From Rhizobiaceae bacterium (GTDB lineage: Bacteria; Pseudomonadota; Alphaproteobacteria; Rhizobiales; Rhizobiaceae), in NCBI GenBank assembly GCA_023953905.1, contig JAMLJA010000011.1, positions 1 through 64,000 of the forward strand: DNA of 64,000 nt, read 5' to 3'. Made by a program: the position numbers and the translations under genes. Under the pieces are notes generated by a model. That model ran no database searches. It was not told the DNA's origin and saw only the letters and a program-made list of their open reading frames with translations. Below are positions 37,838-46,677 of the stretch, in pieces (the first letter of the stretch is position 1; each line of letters starts with the position of its first letter).

Positions 37838-37873
37838 TAACGTAGTCAGCCCGACATTTTTTGTAAAGTAGAA

Positions 37874-37902
37874 TTGACACTAGCCAGATTCATAGTTTAG
37901 AT
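37874..37902 (+). promoter_or_regulatory. Candidate sigma-70-type promoter of the surface protein gene
   Basis: A perfect TTGACA (37874-37879) is followed after 17 bp by TTAGAT (37897-37902), about 60 bp before the ATG. GAGGAG lies 7 bp before that start. The strong -35 and ribosome site fit high expression. The -10 match is poor. Confidence 0.5.
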
Positions 37903-37963
37903 CGCCATCACCGGACGGGGACAGCCAGGTCCGGCCTACCCGATTTCTTTCGAGGAGATATCC

Positions 37964-40627
37964 ATGGACGATCTAGCCGCCTTGGTTGCGGAAAACGAAG
38001 ATGCAGCAGCAGCGATTGCTTCTGCCTATGAGATCCTGCTCGGCGGCGTTCCGAACGTTGCCGGCTTCACCTTCCTGATCGAGAATGCGCTCGCCACGAA
38101 CTACGGTTCGAACGATGCCAGCATCGAGTTCAACCAGGAAAACGTCTTCATCAACGTGTTCAACGCGCTGGTTCAGGGCAACACGGATGCGGCTGCTGCC
38201 TTCTCGGCGATCACGGCTGGTTCGGCCACGCTGATCGACAAGGTCACCGCGATCTACGAGACGCTGTTCCCGGTTGGCGTTCAGTCGGCTGAAGGTCTTG
38301 CCTATGTGACCCGTCCGGAAGCCCTGGCGTTCTACGCTGCGGTTGCTGCCGAGCGCGGCGTTGCCGGTCCTGACGGCGCGGCCATCGTTGCCCTGGCTTC
38401 GATGATGAACGTTGCCTACGAGAACGACACCCCCGGCATTGGCGATGCGACCAACGACCTGATCGCCGCTATCCTCGACGGTTCGGCCGAGCTTCCGCTC
38501 ACCGGCAACGAGTTCACCCCGATCGAGGTTGCCGACGGCACCAATTTCGACGGTGACGACGACATCGGTATCTCCATCACCCTGACCGACCGCATCGATG
38601 CCCCCGGCATCGACGAGTCGCAGCCCGGCTCGGGCCGTGACACCACCGGCACCGACGGCAATGACGTCTACACGGCTTCGGCTCTGACGCTGAACCCGGG
38701 CGACATCATCGACGGCAAGGGCGGCGAAGACACGCTGATCCTGAACCTCGTCGACCAGGGTCTGACGATCCTCGACTTCGGTGTCCAGCCTTGGGTTCCG
38801 GGTTTCGGCCTGGTCGTCAACCTGCCTCTGTTCGAGGTCGAGTCGATGAACCTCGAGAACATTGTCGTGCAGCTTGAAGGCGGCAACGACATTCTCGACA
38901 ACGTCATCAACCCGCCTCTGAACCCGTTCGTTCCGATCCTGGCCGGCGCCGAGATCGACCTGTCGCGTTCTTCCGACATCACCGACCTTTCGCTGCAGCG
39001 TTCGGCCGGCATCGTGAAGTTCTCCGACATCCAGAACAATGTTGACATCAACATCATGGATTCGGTCGGTTGGTTCACCTACGTGTTCGACAACGGTGCG
39101 GTTGGCGCCGATGCGACGCTGATGATGAACGTTGAGGACGTCTTCGCGATCATCGAAGTCGAGGCCAATGGCGGCGACAGCTTCTCCGACCTGGTGCTGA
39201 ACACGACGGGTGGCAACATCCTCATGATCGGCGACAACTGGGACGTTGGCAGCCTTCCGCTGGAAAGCCTCACGGTTACCGGCACGGGCACCAACATCCT
39301 GATCTCGGGCTTCGTTGATCCGGACCTGAACGAGCTGGTCAACAACGGCGTGTTCGTGACCAACGAGTTCACGAACCTGACCAACATCGACCTGTCGGGC
39401 AACTCCGGTGGCACGGCGATCGAGCTGCTGTTCAACATGGAAGACCTCACCTACGTTGGTGGTTCGGGCAACGACATCGCCCTGTTCGGCTCGGATGCCG
39501 GCGGCGGTTATGTCAATGACGACGACTCCTTCGACGGTGGCGCCGGCTACGACATCCTCGGCTTCGGCGGTGACGATCTCGTCGGTCTGTCGGGAGATAC
39601 CGTCCAGAACTTCGAGCTCTTCGCTCTGTTCAACGACGCATCCGGCGACGACTTCAAGTTCGAGAACAGCAACTTCAACGTCGACATCGGCCTGTTCGCA
39701 GACTGGAACGCCACGCTGACGCTCGAAGACTTCGACGACAACACGCTGTATGTCTGGACTGACCAGAACGTCGGCACTGTCATCGCGTTTGACGACACGG
39801 ACGTGGCCAACATCTCGGTGCAGATCCCTGTAGAGCTGATGCCATATGTCGACCTCGGCCTCGACGCCCTGGACGAGCTTGGTCTCGACGCCTTCATTCC
39901 GTTGATCACCGGTGCGTCCGGCGGTGTTTACATCGACGACGTCAATCTGTCGGAAGTCACGACGGCCAACTTCGAAACCGGCGGTGAATTGCTGGCGACT
40001 GAGACCTATCTTGAAGTCGGCAACATCACGCTCGATGGCACGACCGGAACCATCGCTGCCATGGGTAGCGGTGACTTCCAGATCGACGCGATCACGCTGA
40101 CCAACGCCGGCGACGACGACGGCCTGGTCTTCGATCTGCTCGAACTGACCCGCGGTTTCGACAATGGTGGCGCCGGCAACGACGTTCTCATCGGCGCGCA
40201 GACCTATCTGATCGGCGCTCTCGGTGAAACCGATACGGGCGACCTGATCAACTCGTACGACTTCGATGGCGATGCCACCGACGACGACAGCTCGGTCATC
40301 AACTTCGGTGTTGATGCTGCCTACGACCCGGATGCGAACGCTGCCACGAGCGAGGGTGATGGTTCGCAGGACTTCGCGATCTTCACGGCCGACTTCGGCA
40401 ATGTGGCGATCGAGAACTTCACCGCCTGGAACGTTGCAGGTGTTGCAGTTGGCGAGCAGGACATCCTCGACTTCACCGCTCTGGGTGTCGACGAGCTGAC
40501 CGATCTCTCCTTCACCGACGTTGCAGACGGTGTGGTCATCACGTCCGGCCTGTTCGACGGTTCGGTTCTGCTGGTCGGCCTCTCGGCTGTCGATCTGTCG
40601 AACGAGAACTTCGACTTCGTCGCCTAA
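37964..40627 (+). CDS. RsaA-like acidic surface (S-layer-like) protein with RTX-type repeats
   Basis: An 887-residue, extremely acidic protein with no Sec signal, rich in Asp, Asn, Gly and Thr and almost free of Cys and Lys. Residues about 17-175 (LLGGVPNVAGFTFLIE, FNQENVFINVFNALV, FYAAVAAERGV) resemble the N-terminal LPS-anchoring domain of Caulobacter RsaA, and the same domain ends the M10 protease at 41907-43010. RTX-like calcium motifs are scattered: GTDGNDVY (229-236), GGSGNDIAL and GGAGYDILG (around 500-530), GGAGNDVLI (around 734). The C-terminus ends ENFDFVA, as in type I secreted proteins. Asn and Asp codons are almost all AAC and GAC, a sign of high expression. Likely an S-layer or abundant surface protein exported by type I secretion. 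Confidence 0.78.
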   Translation: MDDLAALVAENEDAAAAIASAYEILLGGVPNVAGFTFLIENALATNYGSNDASIEFNQENVFINVFNALVQGNTDAAAAFSAITAGSATLIDKVTAIYETLFPVGVQSAEGLAYVTRPEALAFYAAVAAERGVAGPDGAAIVALASMMNVAYENDTPGIGDATNDLIAAILDGSAELPLTGNEFTPIEVADGTNFDGDDDIGISITLTDRIDAPGIDESQPGSGRDTTGTDGNDVYTASALTLNPGDIIDGKGGEDTLILNLVDQGLTILDFGVQPWVPGFGLVVNLPLFEVESMNLENIVVQLEGGNDILDNVINPPLNPFVPILAGAEIDLSRSSDITDLSLQRSAGIVKFSDIQNNVDINIMDSVGWFTYVFDNGAVGADATLMMNVEDVFAIIEVEANGGDSFSDLVLNTTGGNILMIGDNWDVGSLPLESLTVTGTGTNILISGFVDPDLNELVNNGVFVTNEFTNLTNIDLSGNSGGTAIELLFNMEDLTYVGGSGNDIALFGSDAGGGYVNDDDSFDGGAGYDILGFGGDDLVGLSGDTVQNFELFALFNDASGDDFKFENSNFNVDIGLFADWNATLTLEDFDDNTLYVWTDQNVGTVIAFDDTDVANISVQIPVELMPYVDLGLDALDELGLDAFIPLITGASGGVYIDDVNLSEVTTANFETGGELLATETYLEVGNITLDGTTGTIAAMGSGDFQIDAITLTNAGDDDGLVFDLLELTRGFDNGGAGNDVLIGAQTYLIGALGETDTGDLINSYDFDGDATDDDSSVINFGVDAAYDPDANAATSEGDGSQDFAIFTADFGNVAIENFTAWNVAGVAVGEQDILDFTALGVDELTDLSFTDVADGVVITSGLFDGSVLLVGLSAVDLSNENFDFVA

Positions 40628-40651
40628 TTCAGGTAACGACATCTCATTCGG

Positions 40652-40679
40652 AAAGGGCGCTTCGGCGCCCTTTCTTTTT
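40652..40679 (+). terminator. Rho-independent terminator after the surface protein gene
   Basis: AAAGGGCGC (40652-40660), a TTCG tetraloop and GCGCCCTTT (40665-40673) form a perfect 9-bp stem followed by CTTTTT. It lies 24 bp after the stop codon. Confidence 0.93.
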
Positions 40680-40728
40680 GCGCTCAGGTTCCGAGCCTGT
40701 AAGACGCTCTTGGCTGGAAATCGGACCT

Positions 40729-40884
40729 TCAGGCGAAGGCATGGGTCGCCGCGATCTGGCGAATCTGTTTTGCCTCTGCCGTGCTCAGCTTCGCGTTGTG
40801 CAGAATGAACTGCAAGGTGCAGATTCCAAGGCGGCGGGTCGCATGGAGCCTGTCCGCAGCAGCGACGGTCTTCGTTGCGAGCAT
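40729..40884 (-). CDS. Doubtful 51-residue hypothetical protein
   Basis: A 51-codon frame (MLATKTVAAADRLHATRRLG onward) ends STAEAKQIRQIAATHAFA. It has no recognised motif and no clear ribosome site. It occupies most of the 40680-40960 gap between the terminator and the methyltransferase gene; I see nothing else there. Listed as possible only. Confidence 0.25.
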   Translation of the reverse strand: MLATKTVAAADRLHATRRLGICTLQFILHNAKLSTAEAKQIRQIAATHAFA

Positions 40885-40960
40885 TTGGCTTGACGGTGAT
40901 AATTCGGATAGCTGAGGGGCGCGCGTCTCAAGCTCCCCGCAAACATTGATGGGAGAATGT

Positions 40961-41773
40961 TCAGCCGCTGGCGGTCACGATGTGGGCCGTCATGCGGCCT
41001 GAAACCTCGCCCGCGCCAAACTTTTCCTCGATCGCTTTGCTCGCGCGGTCGACGAGTTCGTCAAACAAGGCTGGGTCACGCGCATCGACTTCGCCACGCA
41101 ACGGCGTCCCGCCACACAGCGCAAGGGCAGGCAGTCTGGGCGACGGGGCGGTGCTGGTCTTCTCAATCGTGTCGATCGTTATGTCGGTGAAGCCCGCCTT
41201 CGCCACATCGCCCCTGATCTTATCGAGATCGAAATACCCATGCGGCGTTCGCGCAAAGAATTGCGGCGGATTGTCAGGAAACACCGCGGCGGCGGCATCG
41301 TTTATGACCGCCGCAAAGTCGTTGGTGGCAAGTGAATCCCAAGTGCTGAAAATCAAGGCTCCGCCTGGCCGGAGGACACGCCGGGCCTCTGCAAACCCGG
41401 CGGTGCGATCTGGAAAGAACATCGCTCCGAACTGGCACAGAACGACATCAAAGCTCGCATCGGCAAATGGCAGCGAAAGCGCATCGGCACGCTGCCACTC
41501 GACACGGTCCTGATTGGCAAATCGTGACTGTGCGTGAGCAATCATTGCGTCGCTGATATCGGTCGCGACATAGCGGACATCTGGAGAAACGCGCGCGGAC
41601 AAAACGCGCGTCACCACACCCGTTCCGGCCGCCGTTTCGAGGATGCTGGAGGGTTTACGGGCCAGAACGCGCTGAGACATATCCTCAGCGTAGGCCTCGA
41701 AAAGCATGGGCACCATGTAGCGATCATACGCCTCCGGAACAGATCCAGAGAACAGTTCAGCCGCTTGCGCCAT
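40961..41773 (-). CDS. Class I SAM-dependent methyltransferase
   Basis: A 270-residue methyltransferase of the UbiE/COQ5-like type: SAM motif ILETAAGTGVVTRVL (about residues 47-61), acidic loop VATDISDAMI, DALSLPFADASFDVV and RVLRPGGALIFSTW. The substrate is unknown. The ATG at 41773 is chosen over a GTG three codons upstream. It sits downstream of the M10 protease on the same strand, 133 bp away, and converges on the surface protein gene. Confidence 0.85.
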   Translation of the reverse strand: MAQAAELFSGSVPEAYDRYMVPMLFEAYAEDMSQRVLARKPSSILETAAGTGVVTRVLSARVSPDVRYVATDISDAMIAHAQSRFANQDRVEWQRADALSLPFADASFDVVLCQFGAMFFPDRTAGFAEARRVLRPGGALIFSTWDSLATNDFAAVINDAAAAVFPDNPPQFFARTPHGYFDLDKIRGDVAKAGFTDITIDTIEKTSTAPSPRLPALALCGGTPLRGEVDARDPALFDELVDRASKAIEEKFGAGEVSGRMTAHIVTASG

Positions 41774-41906
41774 GGCGAACACCCCGAGGTGCGAGCAATT
41801 GCAACCCTCAGGGAATTCATATCACACGTGCCGTGGTTCGGTTAACAATTCAGAATGATGCTGACCGAGGGGCACTGAAGTCCAGCATCCTCATCCGATT
41901 CACCGC

Positions 41907-43010
41907 TCAAATTGCAAACAGATCCACACCATAGGGGATTTCGCTGCCATTGTTGTAGGCCACGACGAAATCGTCGACCGCATCTGCATAGACGCCGACA
42001 TCCGCCTTCATGGCCTCGTTCATGACCGAGCCGATCATGACGATCTTGACCGCATCATCCATGGCTACACCTCCGGGAATGACACGTTCTTGAGCAACCT
42101 GCGCGTAGAAATCGAAGGCATTGACGAGGAAGTCCAGCGCGGCGTCGACATTGATGCCCAGAGAAACCGCAAGCTCAATGCCGATGATGTCGTCATAGAC
42201 CTCCCTCACCGCGTCCTGAAAACTCAAGGTGCCGTAAGTATTCTCGTAATAGTCGGCACCTGCGCCCTGAGTGCCGAGATTGTTTGAAAAATTGATGTAG
42301 CGGTTCTCCTGATTGAAGTCCGCATAGTAGGGGTCATTCAGGTCGTTGGGATTGTCGCGGGAATCGATGAGGTACTCGAAACCATTTTCCTCCGGGATGC
42401 TGCCCGTGAAGAATTGATAGGTTGATGCAACGAGCTCAAGGTCTGCTTCCACAAAGGGAATGGCGCCCGGCGCAATTCCATAAATCGCCTGCGCGGCCGA
42501 GACGTCACCTGCTGAAAGCGTGCCGACAGAGACAACGGGGTACATGATCGAGTTCGGATCCGAACTATGTTCCAGTCCGATGACGTGACCAATCTCGTGG
42601 ACGGCCACCCGGTAGAAGAGATCCGCTTCGGACTTGCTCTCTGGAAACCAGCTCTCTTCTATGTCGAAGCAGACTTCCGCACTCAGTTCAAAAAAGCCAG
42701 GTCCTGTCGTCTGGCCGATTGCGGCCTCACCACGCACATTTCCGGGGCCGTCCAGAGTGTCCCAACCGAGACGAATATCGCTTTGCGCACTGTCGGGAAC
42801 TTCGACGAACTCGATGTCAGCTATCTTCGACCATGTGTCGAACGCAGCGCGGACGGCAGCCTGATATGCTGCAAGGCTGATCTGCGCGTCGAAGGAATAG
42901 AAGGCGCCGGGCCCGAGCGCAAAGCTCCAGGTGACTACGCCTCCCGTCGTACCATTGATCTGGCTGGTTCCCCACTTCACTTGGCTGTTCCCTTCGCTGA
43001 TCACAGCCAA
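41907..43010 (-). CDS. M10-type zinc metalloprotease with C-terminal RsaA-like anchoring domain
   Basis: A 367-residue matrixin/serralysin-like protease: zinc motif HEIGHVIGLEH (138-148) and Met-turn SIMYP (154-158). It lacks a Sec signal, propeptide and RTX repeats. Residues about 193-357 are a separate domain (STYQFFTGSIPEENGFEYLI, DLNDPYYADFNQENRYINFS, FYAQVAQERV) that matches the RsaA N-terminus very well and the N-terminus of the 887-residue protein more loosely. Caulobacter SapA, an S-layer-associated metalloprotease, is the closest known parallel. It would process or police the surface layer. Start is TTG at 43010 or GTG at 43004; an in-frame TAA lies just upstream. Confidence 0.85.
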   Translation of the reverse strand: MAVISEGNSQVKWGTSQINGTTGGVVTWSFALGPGAFYSFDAQISLAAYQAAVRAAFDTWSKIADIEFVEVPDSAQSDIRLGWDTLDGPGNVRGEAAIGQTTGPGFFELSAEVCFDIEESWFPESKSEADLFYRVAVHEIGHVIGLEHSSDPNSIMYPVVSVGTLSAGDVSAAQAIYGIAPGAIPFVEADLELVASTYQFFTGSIPEENGFEYLIDSRDNPNDLNDPYYADFNQENRYINFSNNLGTQGAGADYYENTYGTLSFQDAVREVYDDIIGIELAVSLGINVDAALDFLVNAFDFYAQVAQERVIPGGVAMDDAVKIVMIGSVMNEAMKADVGVYADAVDDFVVAYNNGSEIPYGVDLFAI

Positions 43011-43069
43011 ATGTAGTGAGAAGTCGTTTCGCTCACGTTAAGTAGCGGGTCCCTGGTTGTCGAAACCCA

Positions 43070-44455
43070 TCATTCCATGACCGAACAGGAAAACTGGGAC
43101 CACGTCGTCGTCGGTTGAGCCTCTACCGGCGGGGAAATCGATGCCACCTGATCGTCAGCGGCCAGGCTTGCGAACAACGACCCGAGTTCCGTCAGACTTC
43201 CATCGTGGTTGGCCAGTTCCGTATTGATGTGCCAGCCGTCACCCCCGTCATAGAAACCGAACCAGGCCTGACGCTCGACGAAGGAGAGATCGTCCATCAT
43301 CTGGATCGCTTCATTGGCGAATACGGACAGCTGCTCGACACTGAACTTGTCCTGATCCATCCAATCCACCAGAGCCCATTCCGTAACCCAGATGGGCTTG
43401 TTGTACTGGGCGTGAACGGCCTCGAGGAAGCTCTTGAAAGCGTCTACGTCGGGATTATCGGAATAATAGTGTACCGCGATAAAATCCACGCGGTAGCCCT
43501 TGGCCGAGGCCTGATCCATGAACTGACCCAGCCACGAGTTTGGCCCGAGCGTCTCGGCGGTGGTCGTGCCTGGCGAACCGAGTATCTTTCCCGTGCTCAT
43601 GAGGAGCGGCCAGAGGTCGATCGCCTGCTGGACCGTCAGATTTGCCTGATTAGTGTGGTCGGGTTCATTGAAGCCGAGCAGATATTTCGACGAGGATGCC
43701 GCAATCTTTTCCATTGTGGCCGCAGTAGCGTCTGCCGCGCCCCAGATCATCGGGACGAATTCGGCATTGCTGGCGCCACTCATGTTGGCGGCCTTCCACA
43801 ATGGTTCGGGCATCCAATTGTAGTACCAGCCAAAATCGATCTCAGCGAGATGATGAATGGCTGACCCCTTGGCGTCGATGTCCCAGGTGCCAACACCGAT
43901 TTTCGATGTATTCTCGATGACCGACGGAATTGCGGCATCAACGACCTTGACCTCTGCAAGGTTGCTGCCGCGCACATTGTCGATGCCGAATGACTCGTCG
44001 CGCAGTTCCTGATCGAGCGTGGACGAGAAGCCAATCTTGATCTGGTCGCTCGGCTTGGAGATCGTCAGTTCGATGTGGAACTTCTGATCCTTGTACCAGC
44101 GGCCACCGCTGAAGCCCAGGTCACTCCCGCCATTGGTCGTTGGCACGACTTTCCATGAGATGCCGTCTACGGATCCGGAGGACTTGCCGTCATTCTTTCC
44201 GGAGAACAGCGTTTTGGAGAAAAGCAGCTTGTCGTTGATGAAGACTTTGAATGCCTCGCCGTCCCAGCTGTCAATTTCATACAGATCGAAACTGAGGGTC
44301 ACCGCACGGGACGTGTCCTCGACCTGATAGACCTTTTCCGTCTGCTGCCAAGCACCGAAACGGCCTAAAAACGTCGAGAAGTTCTTGCCACCATATGTTG
44401 TGCCGGAGTTGCTCCAGCCAACCGCACCGTTCTCGAAATCCTCGTATATTGCCAT
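43070..44455 (-). CDS. GH128-type glycoside hydrolase with N-terminal extracellular module
   Basis: A 461-residue protein. The C-terminal two thirds are a TIM-barrel of the GH128 (Asl1-like, beta-1,3-glucanase) type: LGFNEPDHTNQANLTV, where the Glu is the likely acid/base, VDFIAVHYYS, and KPIWVTEWAL with the likely nucleophile Glu. The first ~170 residues (EDFENGAVGWSN, LYEIDSWDGEAFKVFIND) form a beta-sandwich module of a kind seen in alphaproteobacterial RTX and cell-surface proteins. There is no Sec signal, so type I export is possible. It lies 59 bp upstream of the protease gene on the same strand. Confidence 0.75.
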   Translation of the reverse strand: MAIYEDFENGAVGWSNSGTTYGGKNFSTFLGRFGAWQQTEKVYQVEDTSRAVTLSFDLYEIDSWDGEAFKVFINDKLLFSKTLFSGKNDGKSSGSVDGISWKVVPTTNGGSDLGFSGGRWYKDQKFHIELTISKPSDQIKIGFSSTLDQELRDESFGIDNVRGSNLAEVKVVDAAIPSVIENTSKIGVGTWDIDAKGSAIHHLAEIDFGWYYNWMPEPLWKAANMSGASNAEFVPMIWGAADATAATMEKIAASSSKYLLGFNEPDHTNQANLTVQQAIDLWPLLMSTGKILGSPGTTTAETLGPNSWLGQFMDQASAKGYRVDFIAVHYYSDNPDVDAFKSFLEAVHAQYNKPIWVTEWALVDWMDQDKFSVEQLSVFANEAIQMMDDLSFVERQAWFGFYDGGDGWHINTELANHDGSLTELGSLFASLAADDQVASISPPVEAQPTTTWSQFSCSVME

Positions 44456-44657
44456 CTTCCACTCCGCCGCTGGGGACGAGAGGGATCGCCGGCAATCAAC
44501 GCCAGCAGTTCCGCCCCTTGGTGACGGAAGGTGTCAGGCACGTACGGAGATCGGCATAAGAATATCGTTCGAATTTTATCGAGCCCGCGGTTTTGACGTT
44601 CGCGGCGGCGGGATCATGGACAAACTGGTTAATTTAGCGTAACGCGCTGATTGTGCC

Positions 44658-44963
44658 TTGAGGTCCTTTATCTGCGCCCGTCCGCATCTGGAGCGAAACG
44701 CCATCACCTTCGTCAGCAGCACCAACGAACCTTGTGGAAACGCCCACCGCTCCGCCGTCTGGATTCGCTCCGCTTTGGCGGTGCTGGTCATGATTCCCGT
44801 GTCAGGATGTTTCTTCGACCGGTTCCAGTCGCACAGCTCCGCGAACAAGCCGGTTGTGACCACTCAATCGTCGCACCAGAGATCCACCGCCCGGCGTTAC
44901 GCATATGTGTGCAGCCCAAGCGGCTATGGACGCAAGACAAGCTGCTGGCAAAGGAACCACTGA
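44658..44963 (+). CDS. Putative small lipoprotein
   Basis: A frame of up to 101 residues whose middle has a lipoprotein-type signal, SALAVLVMIPVSGCFF (lipobox VSGC), and whose end, YVCSPSGYGRKTSC, has the paired cysteines of small secreted Rhizobiales proteins. The only early starts are TTG codons; the true start may be the TTG near 44775, giving about 60 residues. Bases 44456-44657 before it hold no recognised gene. Confidence 0.4.
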   Translation: MRSFICARPHLERNAITFVSSTNEPCGNAHRSAVWIRSALAVLVMIPVSGCFFDRFQSHSSANKPVVTTQSSHQRSTARRYAYVCSPSGYGRKTSCWQRNH

Positions 44964-45063
44964 AGTCGACCCGCCGGTCAGGGACCGGCATCAAATAAGA
45001 TCCACCCTAAAGGGTCTGTCGAATAGCGGACAAACCGTCCGTATCGCCGGAATTTAAGCCGCG

Positions 45064-45282
45064 TTATTGCTTGGTGTGCGAGGTGTCGCCGGTAGCATCG
45101 TTGTTAATCAGACTTTCCAGTGTCGCCCCGAGTTGGTGCATGTCCTCCTCCATCGCGTTCGACAGCTTCTTGCCTGCCATTCGCCTAATCTTGGTGAGAA
45201 TGGCATACATCTGCACGAGTGCGACCTTGGTCAGGTCCGCGGGCAATTCAACAGCATCATCCGGTTCTGTCTGATCAGTCAT
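45064..45282 (-). CDS. Small hypothetical acidic protein
   Basis: From the ATG at 45282 (MTDQTEPDDAVELPADLT) it encodes 72 residues with a helical, amphipathic middle (KVALVQMYAILTKIRRMAGKK). The frame is open further upstream to a TTG at 45378. It has no recognised family; the Shine-Dalgarno sequence is weak. Confidence 0.4.
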   Translation of the reverse strand: MTDQTEPDDAVELPADLTKVALVQMYAILTKIRRMAGKKLSNAMEEDMHQLGATLESLINNDATGDTSHTKQ

Positions 45283-45948
45283 CTGTGCAACTGCTTCTAT
45301 CTCGTTCAGGGTTGCAATCGGCTGAACTCTCGATGCGTTGCGTGACACGTCATCGCCCCATTCACCCTCATGAGCCAACCCATCGCATTCATGGTTGCAA
45401 ACTATGCAGTTCCCGTATCGGCGGGGAGCGCAAGTTCCCGGATCCCCACCGGTAAAGAACTTGTGCCACTAGCTGCAATAATTGGCGCTTAACTACTCGC
45501 TAACCACGACTTTGTGCAAATGTTACGCGACCTAGAGTCGATGTAATTTTCGACTATGGTTAAATTGCCACAACTCTGAGATGCGAATGCATGATCCTGG
45601 AGCCGCTTCTTCCAGTCTTAGGAAAACGTTCCATTACCTGCATTCATCCGACCTGGGATTCGATGACCCTTTCGAGGATTCTGATTGGCAAAGCTGGGAT
45701 CGAGCCTGTCGCCATTTGGACGCGCTGCGCCATGTTGGGGCATGTCGACTGAAATTTCCGAATCCACGTGAAGGATAATGGCTCGGCGGTGGTTTTGAGC
45801 CGCATCGTCAAGGGTCGACAATGTTTACCCCACCGTCCCACGGAAGCCGGATAAGCACACTCGTTTACCACAAATGTTATTGATGCACTAATTTAGCACA
45901 AATATGACATGCTATGATGGTGAACGACGCGTCAGGGGACGGGGATTA
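45283..45948. other. Intergenic region with one doubtful small frame
   Basis: The stretch is poorer in GC than its surroundings and has several TTAA and TAATTT runs, as expected for promoters. A 65-codon plus-strand frame at 45581-45778 (MRMHDPGAASSSLRKTFHYL onward) has CTCTGAG before its ATG but no recognised motif; an overlapping minus-strand frame is no more convincing. I make no gene call here. Confidence 0.4.
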
Positions 45949-46650
45949 ATGGCGGGGGAGACTTCATCTGGCGAACAGCGGCCAGCTAGCTGGCCAGACA
46001 GCGATGTTCTAGCTCCTTTGCCCCGTCACGCGACTTCAGTTGAGCGGCGCGAAAGCACAGTCGATCAACTTCAAGACGATCCTTCAAAACCCGAATTTCG
46101 TGTCGTCTCTCAAGGGAGCACAAAGCGGGGAATTCGTCTCGAGCACGCGTTCTGGCAAGCCTCCAAGAAGATCGCGCATGATCGCGGTATGTCGATAGCA
46201 GGGTTCTTCGACAGCGTTTCTGACAACGACGCGAATGCCACCAACCTCGCTTCGGCAATCCGCGTCGCATGTGTCACTTGGCTGGCATCACGAGTGGCTG
46301 AGTTGGAGGCTGTCACGTCGATCACCTCGATCACCTCGGTACTGGCCGCAATTCCCGCTCCCGCGATCGTCATAGGATCAGATCGACGTATCCTGGCAAG
46401 CAACAGGGCATTTGAATCATTCCTTCGACGGCAACTGGGTATCGCGCGCGGTGTTCTTGTCGGGACGGTTCGCTTTGCGCCAGACTTGGCCATGCACGAA
46501 ATTCTCGCCAAGCTTGCGAAAGATGAAAGCCGGAACATAATGACCGGGTTCAGCCTTTCGGTGGGCGAGCGCAAGATGCGCGGTCAGATCAATCTCGCGC
46601 GCGCACCGTTGAGCGAGCGAGATAGCGTCATCGGATTTATCGTCCTTTAA
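45949..46650 (+). CDS. Ribbon-helix-helix / PAS-like fusion regulator
   Basis: A 233-residue protein (ATG after GGGGACGGGG; an ATG at 45904 would add 15). Residues about 60-115 read KRGIRLEHAFWQASKKIAHD then MSIAGFFDSVSDN and NLASAIRVACVTWL, the layout of the ribbon-helix-helix RHH_4 type found in alphaproteobacteria. The C-terminal ~110 residues, opening VLAAIPAPAIVIGSDRRILA, look like a PAS sensor domain and end with SERDSVIGFIVL. It could be a signal-responsive DNA-binding protein. The ligand is unknown. Confidence 0.65.
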   Translation: MAGETSSGEQRPASWPDSDVLAPLPRHATSVERRESTVDQLQDDPSKPEFRVVSQGSTKRGIRLEHAFWQASKKIAHDRGMSIAGFFDSVSDNDANATNLASAIRVACVTWLASRVAELEAVTSITSITSVLAAIPAPAIVIGSDRRILASNRAFESFLRRQLGIARGVLVGTVRFAPDLAMHEILAKLAKDESRNIMTGFSLSVGERKMRGQINLARAPLSERDSVIGFIVL

Positions 46651-46677
46651 TGAACCCGTCGAGATTCCGCTGGGAAC

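Noticed and set aside
37973..40642. An 889-codon open frame on the minus strand opposite the surface protein gene
   Set aside because: It mirrors the strongly biased codon use of the plus-strand gene. Its translation is a monotonous Val/Asp/Arg/Gln-rich sequence without family motifs.
44576..44863. A 95-codon minus-strand frame overlapping the putative lipoprotein
   Set aside because: It has no motif, and the opposite strand offers a lipobox and a cysteine-paired tail.
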